This document shows positions 24,162 through 43,345 of a stretch of DNA of 64,000 nt, in pieces. The notes beneath the pieces were generated by a model. The model ran no database searches and was not told the origin of the DNA. It worked only from the letters and a program-made list of their open reading frames with translations. Each line of letters begins with the position of its first letter. The first letter of the stretch is position 1. The stretch is from contig CM060183.1 in NCBI GenBank assembly GCA_030549335.1, positions 36,330,768 through 36,394,767 on the forward strand, written 5' to 3'. The translations under genes were made by a program, and so were the position numbers. Source of the DNA: Pontederia crassipes. Taxonomy: Eukaryota; Streptophyta; Magnoliopsida; Commelinales; Pontederiaceae.

Positions 24162-25445
24162 TTTTTTTGTTCTCAGTTGTTACTAATATCATGGAGAAGC
24201 TCAGCAACTGTTTGGACACTGTTGTTGTTTCCTGAGTTAGTTCCATGCAATTGGCTACTGTCTGCCGAATTCCACTATGAATAGCTGAATGATGTAAAAA
24301 ATTGTTACTTTCAAATCCACCTGCAACTTTTGCTTGCATTCCGAAGTTGAATATCCACAGGTAGCTTACTGAAGAATCTGATCCCATAGGTGCCATATAT
24401 TTGAGCAGATTTAACTATGCAAGGTGATAAATTTATATCATGCGACCGAGAAGGGAAAAAGAAAAAAAAAACAAAACAAAACTCAAACATCCATCACTAT
24501 TATGCGACATTGTGCATGGCTAGCTCCTATCTCTTAACCCCAGCGGGGTTCTGGGGTTTCTAAACTCAGAAGCTGGACCCTGTTACCAAGGAAGAGATTC
24601 AAGAAGCTGTGGGAGATGCAGATGACATTCTCAGATATGAACCGAAGTAGGAACACTAATCTCGATTACCACCTGTGAACCGGTCAGCTCAGGAATCAAC
24701 TTTTTTCTTAATTCCATGGGGGAAGGGAATTGCATCTGCTTTCATTGATTGTCATATTCTGAGAAATCTTAATAAAGAGATCAGTGTGTGTGGCTAGTAA
24801 CGCATTAATTAGGTCAGCATGTTTTCTTTCATTATTTTACCCACACTTTTGCCTTCCAAGTGCAGCGGCTCTTTGCTACTTCTTTGTTCTGAAGTTTATT
24901 AACTTTCCTTTTGTTTCGTATCTGAGAAAGAAACAAGGTTTTTTTTTCGATAAGGAAGAGATTAGGGTGCGAGCCCTAAAAGTCACACTTAGAAAAATAA
25001 AAGTGGGGTACACAAACCCCAATTGTGTCGCCAAATAGGTAACGACCTATAGATGGTGGCTGTTGGTGCAGCTCCCGGCATTCATGTCCAGTCTTCCGTG
25101 GCCTGGTGGTTGATGTTGCAGGATTAGATCGACAGCTATAAGTGAAACAAGTTAAAATGATGGACGTATAGTGCATCTGAATCGTTTCATTTCACAAAGG
25201 GTATGGAACCCAAATGGGTGCTACGCACCATATGAATGCCATGGCCATCAAAATCCCTATGTACAAATATTGCAACTCACAGCCAAGAAGAAGAATTGGA
25301 AGTTTTCCTGTTGATGTAAATAAGGGGATGTGAATGTCCAGCATCTCTTTCACCATCATCGGTTTTATCAAAAGATCCCGAGTAAAAAAGCACCCAAGGG
25401 CTAAAAGCTCAGCCCTCCAAGGTAAACTCTCTGCTCTTCCCATGG
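24162..25445. other. 3' intergenic region between convergent genes
   Basis: This holds the 3' ends of the RTE1/RTH gene (plus) and the carrier gene (minus), which point at each other across about 1.3 kb. Part of both ends is presumably untranslated sequence. The minus-strand frame at 25192-25452 directly follows the carrier stop codon and is taken as 3' UTR, not a gene. Nothing else was recognised. Confidence 0.5.
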
Positions 25446-28400
25446 TTACCAACCCCCCAACTTCATGAATTTCTTTACTTCATCATACAAAACCAGTATG
25501 GCAGCTGCTCCTGTGCTTCTAAACATGTTAGAAACAGCTCCACGGTAAAATGATGTTAGACCCTCTTTTCTGTAGATCTTCCCCCAGCAATCTAAAGTGC
25601 TATGATAGATTGGCTTATCCAGTCCAGACTGCATCATCATCCTCCTCCTCACAGTATCCAGTGGATAGGATACCAGCCCTGCCATGGTAGTTACAGTCTG
25701 AGCTGCCACCCAACGTTTCCACAATACAGATTCTTCTGACATCAGAAATTCCTTGGCTGTGTCAAACCCTCCAAAGTATAGGCCGCGATGGACAATCATT
25801 CCATGAACTGAGGCAGGTAAGCCTCGATAGATGCCCTGAATTCCATCTTTCGCATAGATGGTGCGGAGGAAGTGACAGATGCCCCTGAACTGCCGTGAGT
25901 CGGTTCTGCCGATGTCAGCTGCAATGCGAGTATGTGCTATATCTAATGGGTAGATGATGACTAATGTTGTGCAGCCTGCTGCAGAACCTGCAATGAAGTT
26001 GGCAGCTGCAACAGGCATGAAGCGATTATTATGTGATGTCTCTCCCTCATTCAATAGGGCCTTGTAAAGATCCTGAATTAGTAACATTAGTGTCAAACCA
26101 TCTGTATTGATCAAAATACAAAGACTGCAATGCTAATGGATATGCTATCAATATACAGTTAATTATCAAGGGTTTTTCAGATGAACAACTAGCAAAAAGA
26201 GTTTTGCTCAAAGTCTACAAATGTCAGATTTTCTGCACCAAAATATAAAAAAAGATGAGACAGACATGCATGCTGTTGTCTCTCTTCTGTCGAGAATGTA
26301 TAACACAACTATAAAACACCAGATCCTGACTTAAACAACCAAGGTTTTGAAATCCATAACAGGTATCCACTTTTCATTTTAAGCCTAGGGTGCCCTGTGT
26401 GGTATGTGTAACCTATTCAGTTTTGGTCGATGAACCTACCAATTAACCTACTAAGGCTTTTGCTCTGCCATCAAAACACAACATTTGGTTGTTGTTTTCA
26501 TGTTCCAGTGATGGAAAAGTTAGCGAATTCCTTGCAAACAAAAAGAAAAAACAACAAACAAAAGACCACAATTTACTGTTGTGATATTCCTAATGCATAT
26601 TTAATATCCGTTTTCAAATCTCTCGAGACTTAATCAGGATAGCAATATACAAGATGAATGACAGGCCTCTATTACAAATGATGTCTACTAGTCATCGGAA
26701 ATATATAAACATTTGAGGGATAAAAAAGAATCATGGTGATTGAACTTTCATGATGAAAGTATCATTCAGATAGTAGAAGTTCTTTGTTCTAATTTTCTAA
26801 ATGTACTATTAAAAAAAATAGTACAGGATATAGACAACGTCATAAGGCTTGGAAATGTTATATATAATATAATATGAATAAGAGAAAAAAACTGAATAAC
26901 TTTGGTATGATTACTGACATCAGACAAATCCATAGCAACATTCATGTAAGTCTATTACTTTTAATATCCATCCAAAATGGAATTCTTTTGTCACTGTCTC
27001 TGCACTACCTATTATTAAAAGAATTACAGCTTACAAATAGATGAATCATAAGCAGATTACAGTTCATCTGTCAAAGATGAATTCTTAAATCACACACTAA
27101 ACAACAACTTAGAGGAATTACAAGTATAACAATGAAATCATTCCAATCAAATTTAGTGGTGTTTTTGGGGTTAAAATTATTAAATGAGTTACATTTGCAA
27201 CCACATATGATTATAACACTAATTTAGCTGCCACAGTATTGTTCTTCTCTGCTTGTAGAAATAAATTCATTATAGAGTTTTAAGTGAAAATTGAATCAAA
27301 GATCTGACATCCAGAAAAGCCAGTGAGAAAATGTTCAGAAATGATAAACATGCATTTGCAAGATGAAAGGTTAGTTTTTTTTCTTTTTGAAAGAATGAAA
27401 AATGAATCAAAGATCCCATATCCAGAAAAATCCAGTGAAAAAAATGTTAAGAAACGATAAGCATGCATTTGCAAGATATTTCTATCCATCTGAAAAGTAT
27501 TTGCGTCCAAGTAATGTAGACATGAAGTAACAAAACAAAATTTTTCGATGGGGAAGTGGTGGCTTTCCATCTAAACGTAAGTGGCAAAGAGTGTTAGAGG
27601 TCGTAAATTGTCACTGACTCATTATCCACATGCAAACAAATCAAGGAATGAAACAAGAAGCAGACAATAATGAGTACAGGACCAATGAGCATCAAAGATG
27701 TGAATTGAACTAAAAAAAGGCAAATCATCAAAGTAGGAGAAAATTTCTGTAAACATCAAAAGGGGTCATCTTATCAACCTGGAAATATATAAAGAGCAAG
27801 TTGATTCCTAACCAATCATAGGAGTTGGAACAAGGCATCAACTACATCAAGATTGCCCTGTCACTAATAGATACAAACACATTGATTCCAGGAAAGGAAT
27901 CATACTGATTTTGGCTTCTTAGGGAAACAATTGCGTGCAGATTGAAGGCCTATAATTCAGCATATATGCCCACAATAATTCAGCTCTACTTAACATCAAC
28001 CAGTGAACCATAGTTCAACATTATGCAACAGATCACGCACATATCTCACTCAACTTCCTAGTTTGAAACCAAACCAACTGCTAGTGCGGTATGACAAAGA
28101 ACAATCGACCTGATTCTGCGTTCCACAGTAACCTAATCAAAGGTTCATTACATTCTCTTTCTCTCTCTTTTTTTTTTTCCTTTTCCTCTCATGTATGAAA
28201 CACCATGCGAAATAGGAAAGAACATTCAGTATCGGATGGAAGGAATCATGCAACGTGTACCCTTCCGAGTAATCCAAACCGTTAGGAGGAGAAGAATAAA
28301 CCTTGAGGGAGAAGTTGAGGGCGACGGAGGGGTAATAGCGGATGACGCCCGTGCCGTTGCCGCGCCACAGGGAGAGCACGCCCTCGTCCCGCACGGTGCG

Positions 28401-28703
28401 GGCGATGCAGTCGAACATCCCCCGGAACCGGTGCCTCTGGCCCCCGCCGTCTCCGTTGTGTCCGTGGGCAAGGAGCGCGGCGTTGCTTTCCTGAGTCTGG
28501 AGCAGCAGCTTGGCCCGCTCGATCGGCGCCACCACGGTGTGCACCACCCCGCCCATCACCGCTCCGGCCGCCACGTCCCGCTGGAACTCCCACAGCCGAC
28601 CCCTTCCGCGTCGATCGGCGTAGGCATCGTCCCGGCGGCTGCAGGTCGCGACGTCGACGTCCTCGTCGCCATGTTTTGTCCTCATTCCCCTTTTGCTTTG
28701 CAC
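25446..28703 (-). CDS. PM-ANT1: Plasma-membrane-type ADP/ATP carrier (At5g56450-like)
   Basis: Two exons, 28703-28302 and 26072-25446 (1029 bp, 342 aa), phase 0, separated by a 2.2-kb GT-AG intron. A mitochondrial-carrier-family protein. The closest remembered match is Arabidopsis PM-ANT1, an ATP exporter of the plasma membrane important in pollen. Three carrier repeats each show the P-x-D/E-x-x-K/R signature: APIERAKLLLQTQESN in the first (about residues 60-75), YPLDIAHTRIAADIG in the second, YPLDTVRRRMMMQSG in the third. The third contains RRRMMM, the ADP/ATP carrier signature. VVHTVVAPIERAKLL and GVLSLWRGNGTGVIRYYPSVALNFSLK are near-identical to the Arabidopsis protein as I recall it. The N-terminus is hydrophilic and Arg/Asp-rich. 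Met at 28685 is an alternative start. Exon 1 is very GC-rich, exon 2 is not. The gene looks intact. Confidence 0.92.
27285..27477. repeat. Imperfect direct duplication inside the carrier intron
   Basis: Two copies of about 80 bp (27285-27364, 27397-27477) share AATCAAAGATC, ATCCAGAAAA-CCAGTGA and GCATGCATTTGCAAGAT-like blocks, with scattered differences. They are separated by 32 bases of other sequence. The duplication is old and non-coding, within the single long intron of the carrier gene. Confidence 0.8.
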
Positions 28704-31313
28704 TATTTTTTTTTCTCCTCTAGAATTTTTTTAAAGAACGGAAAAAATAAATAAACGGGAGATTTATGATGTCAGAGGCTGATGTGTCGGGATTTTGCTG
28801 CTGCTACTAAATTCTAATGCGATCAAAAGATATCGGAGAAATGTCCACCGAAAACAAGAAAAATATATCGAAAAACAAAGAAATCGCAGAAACCGAAATG
28901 AGGCGCTATTTATTTCCGATGGGCTGGCAACGCCTTCCTATTTATAAAGCAAATGAAGGGGTTATTCCCATTTGTTTTGGAAATACATGTAAAAACATAT
29001 TTCCATCGGAGTGCTATGAAAATATATGTAAAAATAGATTTTCACCGGCCTCGTTTGTTTTGGAACCGGATTCGAACCGAAGGGGGTTGGTTCTAGTTCT
29101 ATGTATTTTCATCTTTTTTTTTATGGAATTGGAATTGAAGTTTTTTTTTTCACGACGCGATAGTTTTTTTTATTTCGTTTTTTCTTTTCTCTCACATTTT
29201 TCTTACAAAATAAATAATTCAATAAATATAAAATATTTATAATAAAAATTTAATATATTGTTTATTACTTATTAATTCATTAAAATTTTTAATATTTTAT
29301 TAAATATAATTTATTAAAAATTGATTTTTATATTTAAATTCATAAAAAATATTTATAGTTTTATTTTTATTATTTAATAAAATTATACTTTATATTTGTA
29401 ATAACTATTTTTAATTCAAACACCTATTAAAAATTAATCCATCATATTTACTTTTTTCTATCGCATAAACTACTTCATTCCTCATAATTAAATTACACTC
29501 TATCCAAACACGCTTCGAATTAATTTGTCAATTCAACTATTTATCGAAAATTTGAAAGAAACTACGGTTCTATTTCCAAATACAGAGTTCAAATGGCGAG
29601 ATATTAACTTTCAAAATATAAATAAAGTAGGTAAGTTATATGTTTTTTTTTCTTTTTCGGTAAGTTTTATTTTATGAGATATTCTATTATTAGGCTCGAA
29701 GAGATCATCAAATAAAAAAAAACATAAGAGCAAATCTAGAATGATAAATTCTACTTAAAAAATATCTCTCTTAAAAGAAAAAAATTAATAGAATTTCAGC
29801 ACTCAGTGCTTAACATGTCATTAAGTCATAAATATATTCATTTTTAAGTCAAGTTAAATCAATACATAATGTAAATGAGGAAACTATTTAAAATTTCATA
29901 TAAGTATGCTTTTTATTATTCAAATGGTCATACTAAATTGGATAGGATCGTATAAATATCATAAGTTCATGCAACTAAAATAAAAATCCTATTAGGATCC
30001 TATACATAAAATATTAATTATGGTAAAATAGTAATATATTAACATCATTGGACCATGACGGCATGTATAATTATTCTAAAATTTTGAAAATTTGTTTTCT
30101 AATTTAAAAAATATTCGAAAGTATATAAATGAGTCTCTTTTAAAAAAAAAAGAAAAAGTTTATTGGACTAGGACGCCATGCATATCCTTCGGCCCATTCG
30201 ATCCTCCTATATAATATTTGGACAGAAAGCCCAAACTTGAGGCAAACAGTTTGATCTAATTGTTGTTTTTTGTTTCCTTTGTTTTCCTTGGTTCTTTCTT
30301 TCTTATTTTCGTATAAATAACATATCTAAACTTCTTACGTTATTTTTCTTCTCTCACACGCATGAATCAATTTTCATGTAGACGATCATTTGATGCAAAT
30401 TTAATTCATCGCAGTTCTCAGTGGCTGCACTTCGTACTCTTTTTAATTTGGCATGTCCACTGCACAGTACTCACTACACCTGTGATCTTATAAATAATGT
30501 TGCCCTCAATTTACATTTTTTATTCACTAGTGAGATAAAAAAAGAAAATTGTTAAATATTAATATATTTGATGAAGGAAGCTCAAAATAAAATGAAAATA
30601 AAAATAAAAAAACGTAAAATGCAAATATACTTTACCAAATTATATTCGAACAAAAAGACGTGACATTGGCATCTATAAATTTTGAAGTGGAAAAAAAATA
30701 CTATTTAAGAGTGTGGATTGACATTTGTACGGCATTTTGCATGTCACACAATGGAAAAGGGTAAATTGGTCAAATAATTTTTTTGAGGGGTGGCAGTAAG
30801 TGAAATTGGAGTGGCATTAGAGGGAGCCTATTATGTAACATTAAACTACTGACGACACATGGAAAGGTAACTTCCCTAGTAGATGCTATTTGTATCCCTG
30901 TCAATTCATGGTTACATACAACTACACCTAGAGAGAGAGAGAGAGAGAGGGCTTTTTAGGACCCGGATCGTTAAACAAAATGGGCATTATTTTATGCCTT
31001 TACACAATTCGAACAACATGCGTCAATAGGTCACATGCTGCTCAAAAGAAGCCATGGCTTAAAGGAAACCATCCAAAAAATGCCGGTCTTAGGCGTCTAT
31101 ACTCCACTGGCACTTTCTACCTGCGGCCATCCCCAATTTTGTAGTCAGAAGATGTGAATGAAGCACACCATAAAATTTAGCTCGACAGAGAAATGTAAGT
31201 GCACACTTGGTGCAATTTGTTTCCCTCAAGCAGTTTGAAAGTTTCTAATAAATACTTAGAAGTGCTGTATATTGTCAATTACGCATTCACGTATTTTTCA
31301 CTCCCTATGCAAT
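28704..31313. other. Intergenic, no gene recognised
   Basis: About 2.6 kb of AT-rich DNA between the carrier and the hydrolase. The plus-strand frame at 28817-29242 has no recognisable family and unusual Asn/Lys/Phe-rich composition, so I do not call it. A short (GA)n run lies near 30930-30950. No element ends were identified. Confidence 0.5.
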
Positions 31314-34300
31314 TCATAGTCTTGAAAAGGCAATTCTACCTTCTCGTGAACCTAATGCATGTCCTGAACTAAATAGTACCTGACTGGATTTTAGAAAGTC
31401 CAGTACGATTTTAGCAAGTTCCTCCTGCTGCAAAGTATAACAATGATTGGCACCTTCGATAATGTGTAGTCTGTGATTGGGTATGATCTTGGCAAATTCT
31501 AAGGAATCTTCTGCAGGTACAATGTCATCATCTGAACCATGAACAATGAGGACTCTGGAAGAAACAGAGCAGCAGTTAAACTTAAAACCAACATATTAAG
31601 GCATGGATAACTTACGAGAAGAATCCAAGAAAAAAACTGTTCTAAATGAAGTAGACACACAGAATAAGTGGAACCAATAAATCAAATGAATTAAACCTTT
31701 TTTTAGAGGATTAAATGAATTAAACCTGCATTTAGGGTCAATGTCATGGCATGCTGAACGCATATCTGTGTTCAGCCTATCCATCAGGCTTTCTTCAGTC
31801 ACCTGATACTCAACTTTTCCTGTAGTCATGCAAAAGAGCCAAGTTATCATAAACAAATTTGAACGGACTAACACAAACGATTCTGTTAACTTCAGTGAGC
31901 TAATTCTTTTCTACATAGCATCTGTACATGGTGAGCATTCAGTCCATGTAAACTGAATGTATCTCCTACTCAATATGATTCTAGACCGGGGAGTCTCATG
32001 AATCCCTGCTATGTCGGCAAACCATGATATCATAATCTATCAGACATCTGGCCCAAGTCAAAGTCCATCCTAATATAAATTCTCAAGGACCCATCACACA
32101 GAACAAGTAACCCACCGACTCCACAGGACTGTATTATAGATCCGAAAAGACTTAGTTAGAAACTCGAATTTAATGATTGCAAAGATTTAATGAATTGTAA
32201 ATTTCCATGAAACTTGTCAATGCATATAGTACAGAAAGTATGCAACCTAGTTGATGGGATAAATGGCTTAATGAATGATTGAATGCTTAATGCATTGCAT
32301 TAGTTAGGATGTTAAGTGATCAGAAATCAAATATAACTGCAGAAATGCATGAGAAAATGCTAGTACTATCTCTAAAATCCATATGAAGAACAAGCCGGGA
32401 TGGATAACATTCGTATCAAAATTTGAACCCACAGAACTAAAGAAACTTGTCATGATGATGGTTTGAATGGATAAATAATAAAGCAACCAACCAGCAATGT
32501 ATTTATTTCACATCCACTCACCGGTTTTGTCTTTGACGTCAATGAAGCCATCTTTCTTGATTCTCTGCAGAAAGTCCTTACCTAGCCGACCTTGAATACC
32601 TCTGTCCAAGGCAAAGCGGCCAGAAAGATTGATGACTGCATTCACATCATGATACCTAGAAGCATATAAGATCACCACATTCCCCCCTGTATGAAAATAT
32701 TGTAGTTCACTTAGTGAACACTGGAAATGTTTTATCCCCTTACAAACTTTTCATCCAGAAGGAGCAATATGTATAAGGAATGTTTGGTCCATTTGCAGCA
32801 GATTCTGTCAATATGCGCTCATAAAGATCCAGAAACTAAGTGACATGGTGGATTTAAAAGAAACAATTGAATGACTCATCTATCTGTCCACGAGCTTGCA
32901 AGTTAATATTTTAAGAGTGGGAGAATGTGATGGGAAAATCCGAGAACAAGTAGAGAATATCACAAAGAGATTGCAGAAAAAATAGAGGAGACACACGAAA
33001 TTTACCCAGGTTCACCCTTGAGATTAGGGCTACGTCCTGCAAAGAGGTTCCACTATATCGTTTAGGTTTACAGCCGCCACACAAAATTATATCAGAAATT
33101 AGGCTATTAATAGCCTCTCCAAACCGAGTTTAAAACCCAAACAAACAGAGAAAAAACCTAATCCGAACCACACGGGCCGGCTAAACAAAAGCCCAAAACC
33201 CGTCTAGGTTTCGGGACCGCCGTCGGGGGGCGGGGCTCCCCGAACCCCCCCTTTCGTTCGTACGCCAACAATACTGTTAATTGGGTAATACTCAGATTCC
33301 CCTAAGCTCACGTGGGCGAACCCGGTGTGAGAAACAAGAGGCCCTGAAGTATTCACCAACTCTAACAGAATGTATAAGTGTTCTGATGCGAGGATAACTG
33401 AATGTTCAAAGGCATTTTCTTTTTGCAACGGATCAAAGGCTTTTACCTTTACTGTGCCCAAGAATGGCACTTATTTCATATTTTTGCTCGGACAAGTACA
33501 AAATGACAGCACGTAGATCTTCAGCTTCCCTCCAGTAATTGCCATATCGGAAGATACCTTCACTTTCCCTGGAAATAACATTTCCATAATCAGCTCAGAT
33601 TAAAAATAAATGTAGACAATTAGCTCCTCGCGTACTTTCTGATATAGTCATTTAAAGTCCTTGGATAAATGAAAATGTTATCACAACCTATAGAAGAAAA
33701 ATATACATCTTAATAAATTTGCATAGCAAGTATCAGAGCACTTACATATGTTGAAAAGATTAATGCTACTCTTGCTTGGGAAATATGTTTCTAAGAGAAA
33801 ATGTTTGTCTTGTTCCTAGAGAGATTGGAAAATTGATTGTTATGGCATGTTTTATCCATCTGGAGCCATGTGAATTAAAATGAAATAATCATGTCTTCAG
33901 GTACAAAATCATTTCACGAGGAATATCACTCAATGAAGAAAATTGATGCAGTAGGACAGAAGAAGCCAATACTCTTAATATAGAAATGACACTGCGTCAA
34001 GAGATAATGAAGCTTAGCGGACTTTATCATCATGGAATTGTGTCAAATTGGTTATGAAATTAAAACAGAGCTTCTAACAAAGGTTGCTTGTTAAGGTTCT
34101 AGCAAGAATATACCCATTCCCAGCAAAATCAAAGAGGAAGACGCTGTATCCTTCACTTGTTAAGGCAGCAGTGAGAATAAGAAAAACCTTTTCATCCTGC
34201 AAATAGACAATCCGTAATATCAGTGTAGTATCAGATGGAAAATTTCCAAAGAATAAATTTTGCGTTCATTTATTTGGTGCTAAATCGTATGCTTTGTTCT

Positions 34301-34940
34301 TTCAACTAATAAGTATGTGCTAATCTGAAAATTTATGGCAACAGTACAGAGAAAATAATCCAATATGTGAGCATGTGACAACTTGTAATGCAATTGTCCA
34401 GAATTTGCTACGTGAGAGTTCTAAAGCTCTGCGCAAAAATTCGTGGTTGAGGAAGAACAGCACAGCAAACCAACTCCATGGCGGGAAATACCTTGGAAGA
34501 TCGGAATCCATGACACAAGACCACGACCTTCTTTGAACCAGTTTCATGCAGCAATCCGACGAGCTTTTCCCCGTGGCTGTTCGGTACTAAAACCCTCCGC
34601 TGGGACGTAGCTGAGACAAGCACACACGTCAAAACTCAAGAACAGGAACAAAATCTCTGCTAAACTCAAAGGTGAGAGAAGGAAATGCAAAGTAATCGAA
34701 CAGAAACCGAGCCATTAAGGTTCATTCAAGGGAAGGTACAACAATGCTCAAAATCCAAAATCCGCTTGCATCGACCAACTGTTTGCCGATTCGCCACATC
34801 GTTTTCGCCATGCGAAAGAAAAAGCGCGCCTTTGGAACATGGTAATCGAATCGAAAGAACGAAGACGGAGATGACCGGGAGGGAGGAGGATGTTCCTTAC
34901 CGCCGGCGGTCTCTTGGTCGGACGACAGCGTTTGGGGCAT
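31314..34940 (-). CDS. Alpha/beta hydrolase (S33-like esterase/peptidase fold)
   Basis: Seven exons: 34940-34901, 34610-34492, 34196-34114, 33568-33447, 32686-32522, 31819-31726, 31554-31314 (864 bp, 287 aa). All junctions keep frame. It begins MPQTLSSDQETAG. The oxyanion region is VVVLCHGFRSSK, then FDFAGNG, then the nucleophile elbow GHSKGG with the catalytic Ser, an acid in VHGSDDDIVP, and the catalytic His in EGANHCY. Order and spacing fit the fold. The substrate is unknown, and Arabidopsis relatives are annotated only as alpha/beta hydrolases. An intron splits the codon right after GHSK in the elbow, and that intron carries the solo LTR at 32928-33367. The C-terminal end is uncertain: translation runs on past FLKSSQ to a stop at 31314, but a donor-like CAG/GTACTA follows SSQ and another short exon is possible. 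No signal peptide is visible, so it is probably cytosolic. Confidence 0.88.
32928..33367 (-). mobile_element. Solo LTR (440 bp) in a hydrolase intron, 5-bp target duplication
   Basis: It runs TGATGGGAAAATCC to CACCAACTCTAACA on the plus strand (TG...CA) and is flanked by the 5-bp repeat GAATG at 32923-32927 and 33368-33372. It is the same family and orientation as the solo LTR at 9952-10431. It lies wholly in the intron between exons 4 and 5 of the alpha/beta hydrolase, on the antisense-to-window strand, so its reading direction matches that gene. It is a non-coding fossil with intact ends. It includes a GC-rich palindromic stretch and a TCACGTGGGC word shared with the other copy. Confidence 0.85.
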
Positions 34941-36032
34941 CGTCGTCGAGCGGCCGCGGCGAAGGGGACGAAGCAAAAAACACCGTTCGGCTAAACCAAA
35001 CTAAACCACCGTTTGATTTGGGTCGGCGTTTATATGTATCCGATTGAACCCAACTCAAGTAAGCCGTGCACAAATTTAATGATTGAATTGAATAATGTAA
35101 AAACTAAAAAGATACAAAGATAAAAAAAATAACAAGCTTATTTATGATTCAAAAACTGACAATTTAGATCATTAAAATCTTATTAATTATGGCGTTATGC
35201 TATTATAATTTATGCAAAAAAAATACTATCTTTAACTTCAATTTAAGATATAATAATTCAAATGCGTTTTTTTATGAATCATGAAATTTCACCTTTATTT
35301 TCTTAATCTTATCTTTAAAAATGATTGTTCAATATTCTCTATCTTCCCGCGCAGATAAAATTATATAAATGAAACTTCCATGGATGATCGAGCTTAACTT
35401 CATGATTGAATCCATTCAAAATATAACTCTTCCAGTAAGAGATTACAACAGAGTGAAATTTCGCCATATAATTGAGAAAAAAAATCATCTAATAGGGCAC
35501 GGAGCTTATCCAATCCTTTTTAATTTGAACATTTGAAATGTTTTTTTTTACTGAAAAATAAATGCAAAAAAAAAATTGATTAAAAAAATAAAGAACACAA
35601 GTATCATAAAGATTTAATTTAAATTTACCACAATTTACAATTTGAATATGCATTTTTTTTTTGTAAACATTAGGCGTTAAAATTTATCATCATACTATAA
35701 ATAAAGATTTCACCAAAGACTTGCTTCAAGACTAAATCACCTTTGATGCAAAATTGTTGACGCCAGATGGCCAATTAATTAACGCACGGGTAAAGTTTTT
35801 TTTTTTTCATGCGCATCTTTCTTCTTAAATCCCAATGTAATTTTCTACTTTGTAGGTACATGATACATGGCCTCTCTCATAACAAAAATAAAATATTGCA
35901 TAAACAAAAACTCCATAATTAATTAACCATTTCTTTGACCTTTCTCCATGAACTGTAAAAACAAATCTCCATCAATTTTTTTTTTGTGGTCTCTGTCCAG
36001 ATACTTCTTCTTCTACCAGGACTAAGTAGAAT
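34941..36032. other. Intergenic between hydrolase and CKX
   Basis: The first 100 bases are presumably promoter and 5' UTR of the hydrolase (minus). The rest, to the CKX stop codon, is AT-rich with long A or T runs. The last part is presumably CKX 3' UTR. No further gene or element was recognised. Confidence 0.45.

Positions 36033-43345
<7,313 letters not shown>

Noticed and set aside
28191-28754. 187-codon plus-strand frame
   Set aside because: Antisense to exon 1 of the PM-ANT1-like carrier. Low-complexity peptide caused by high GC.
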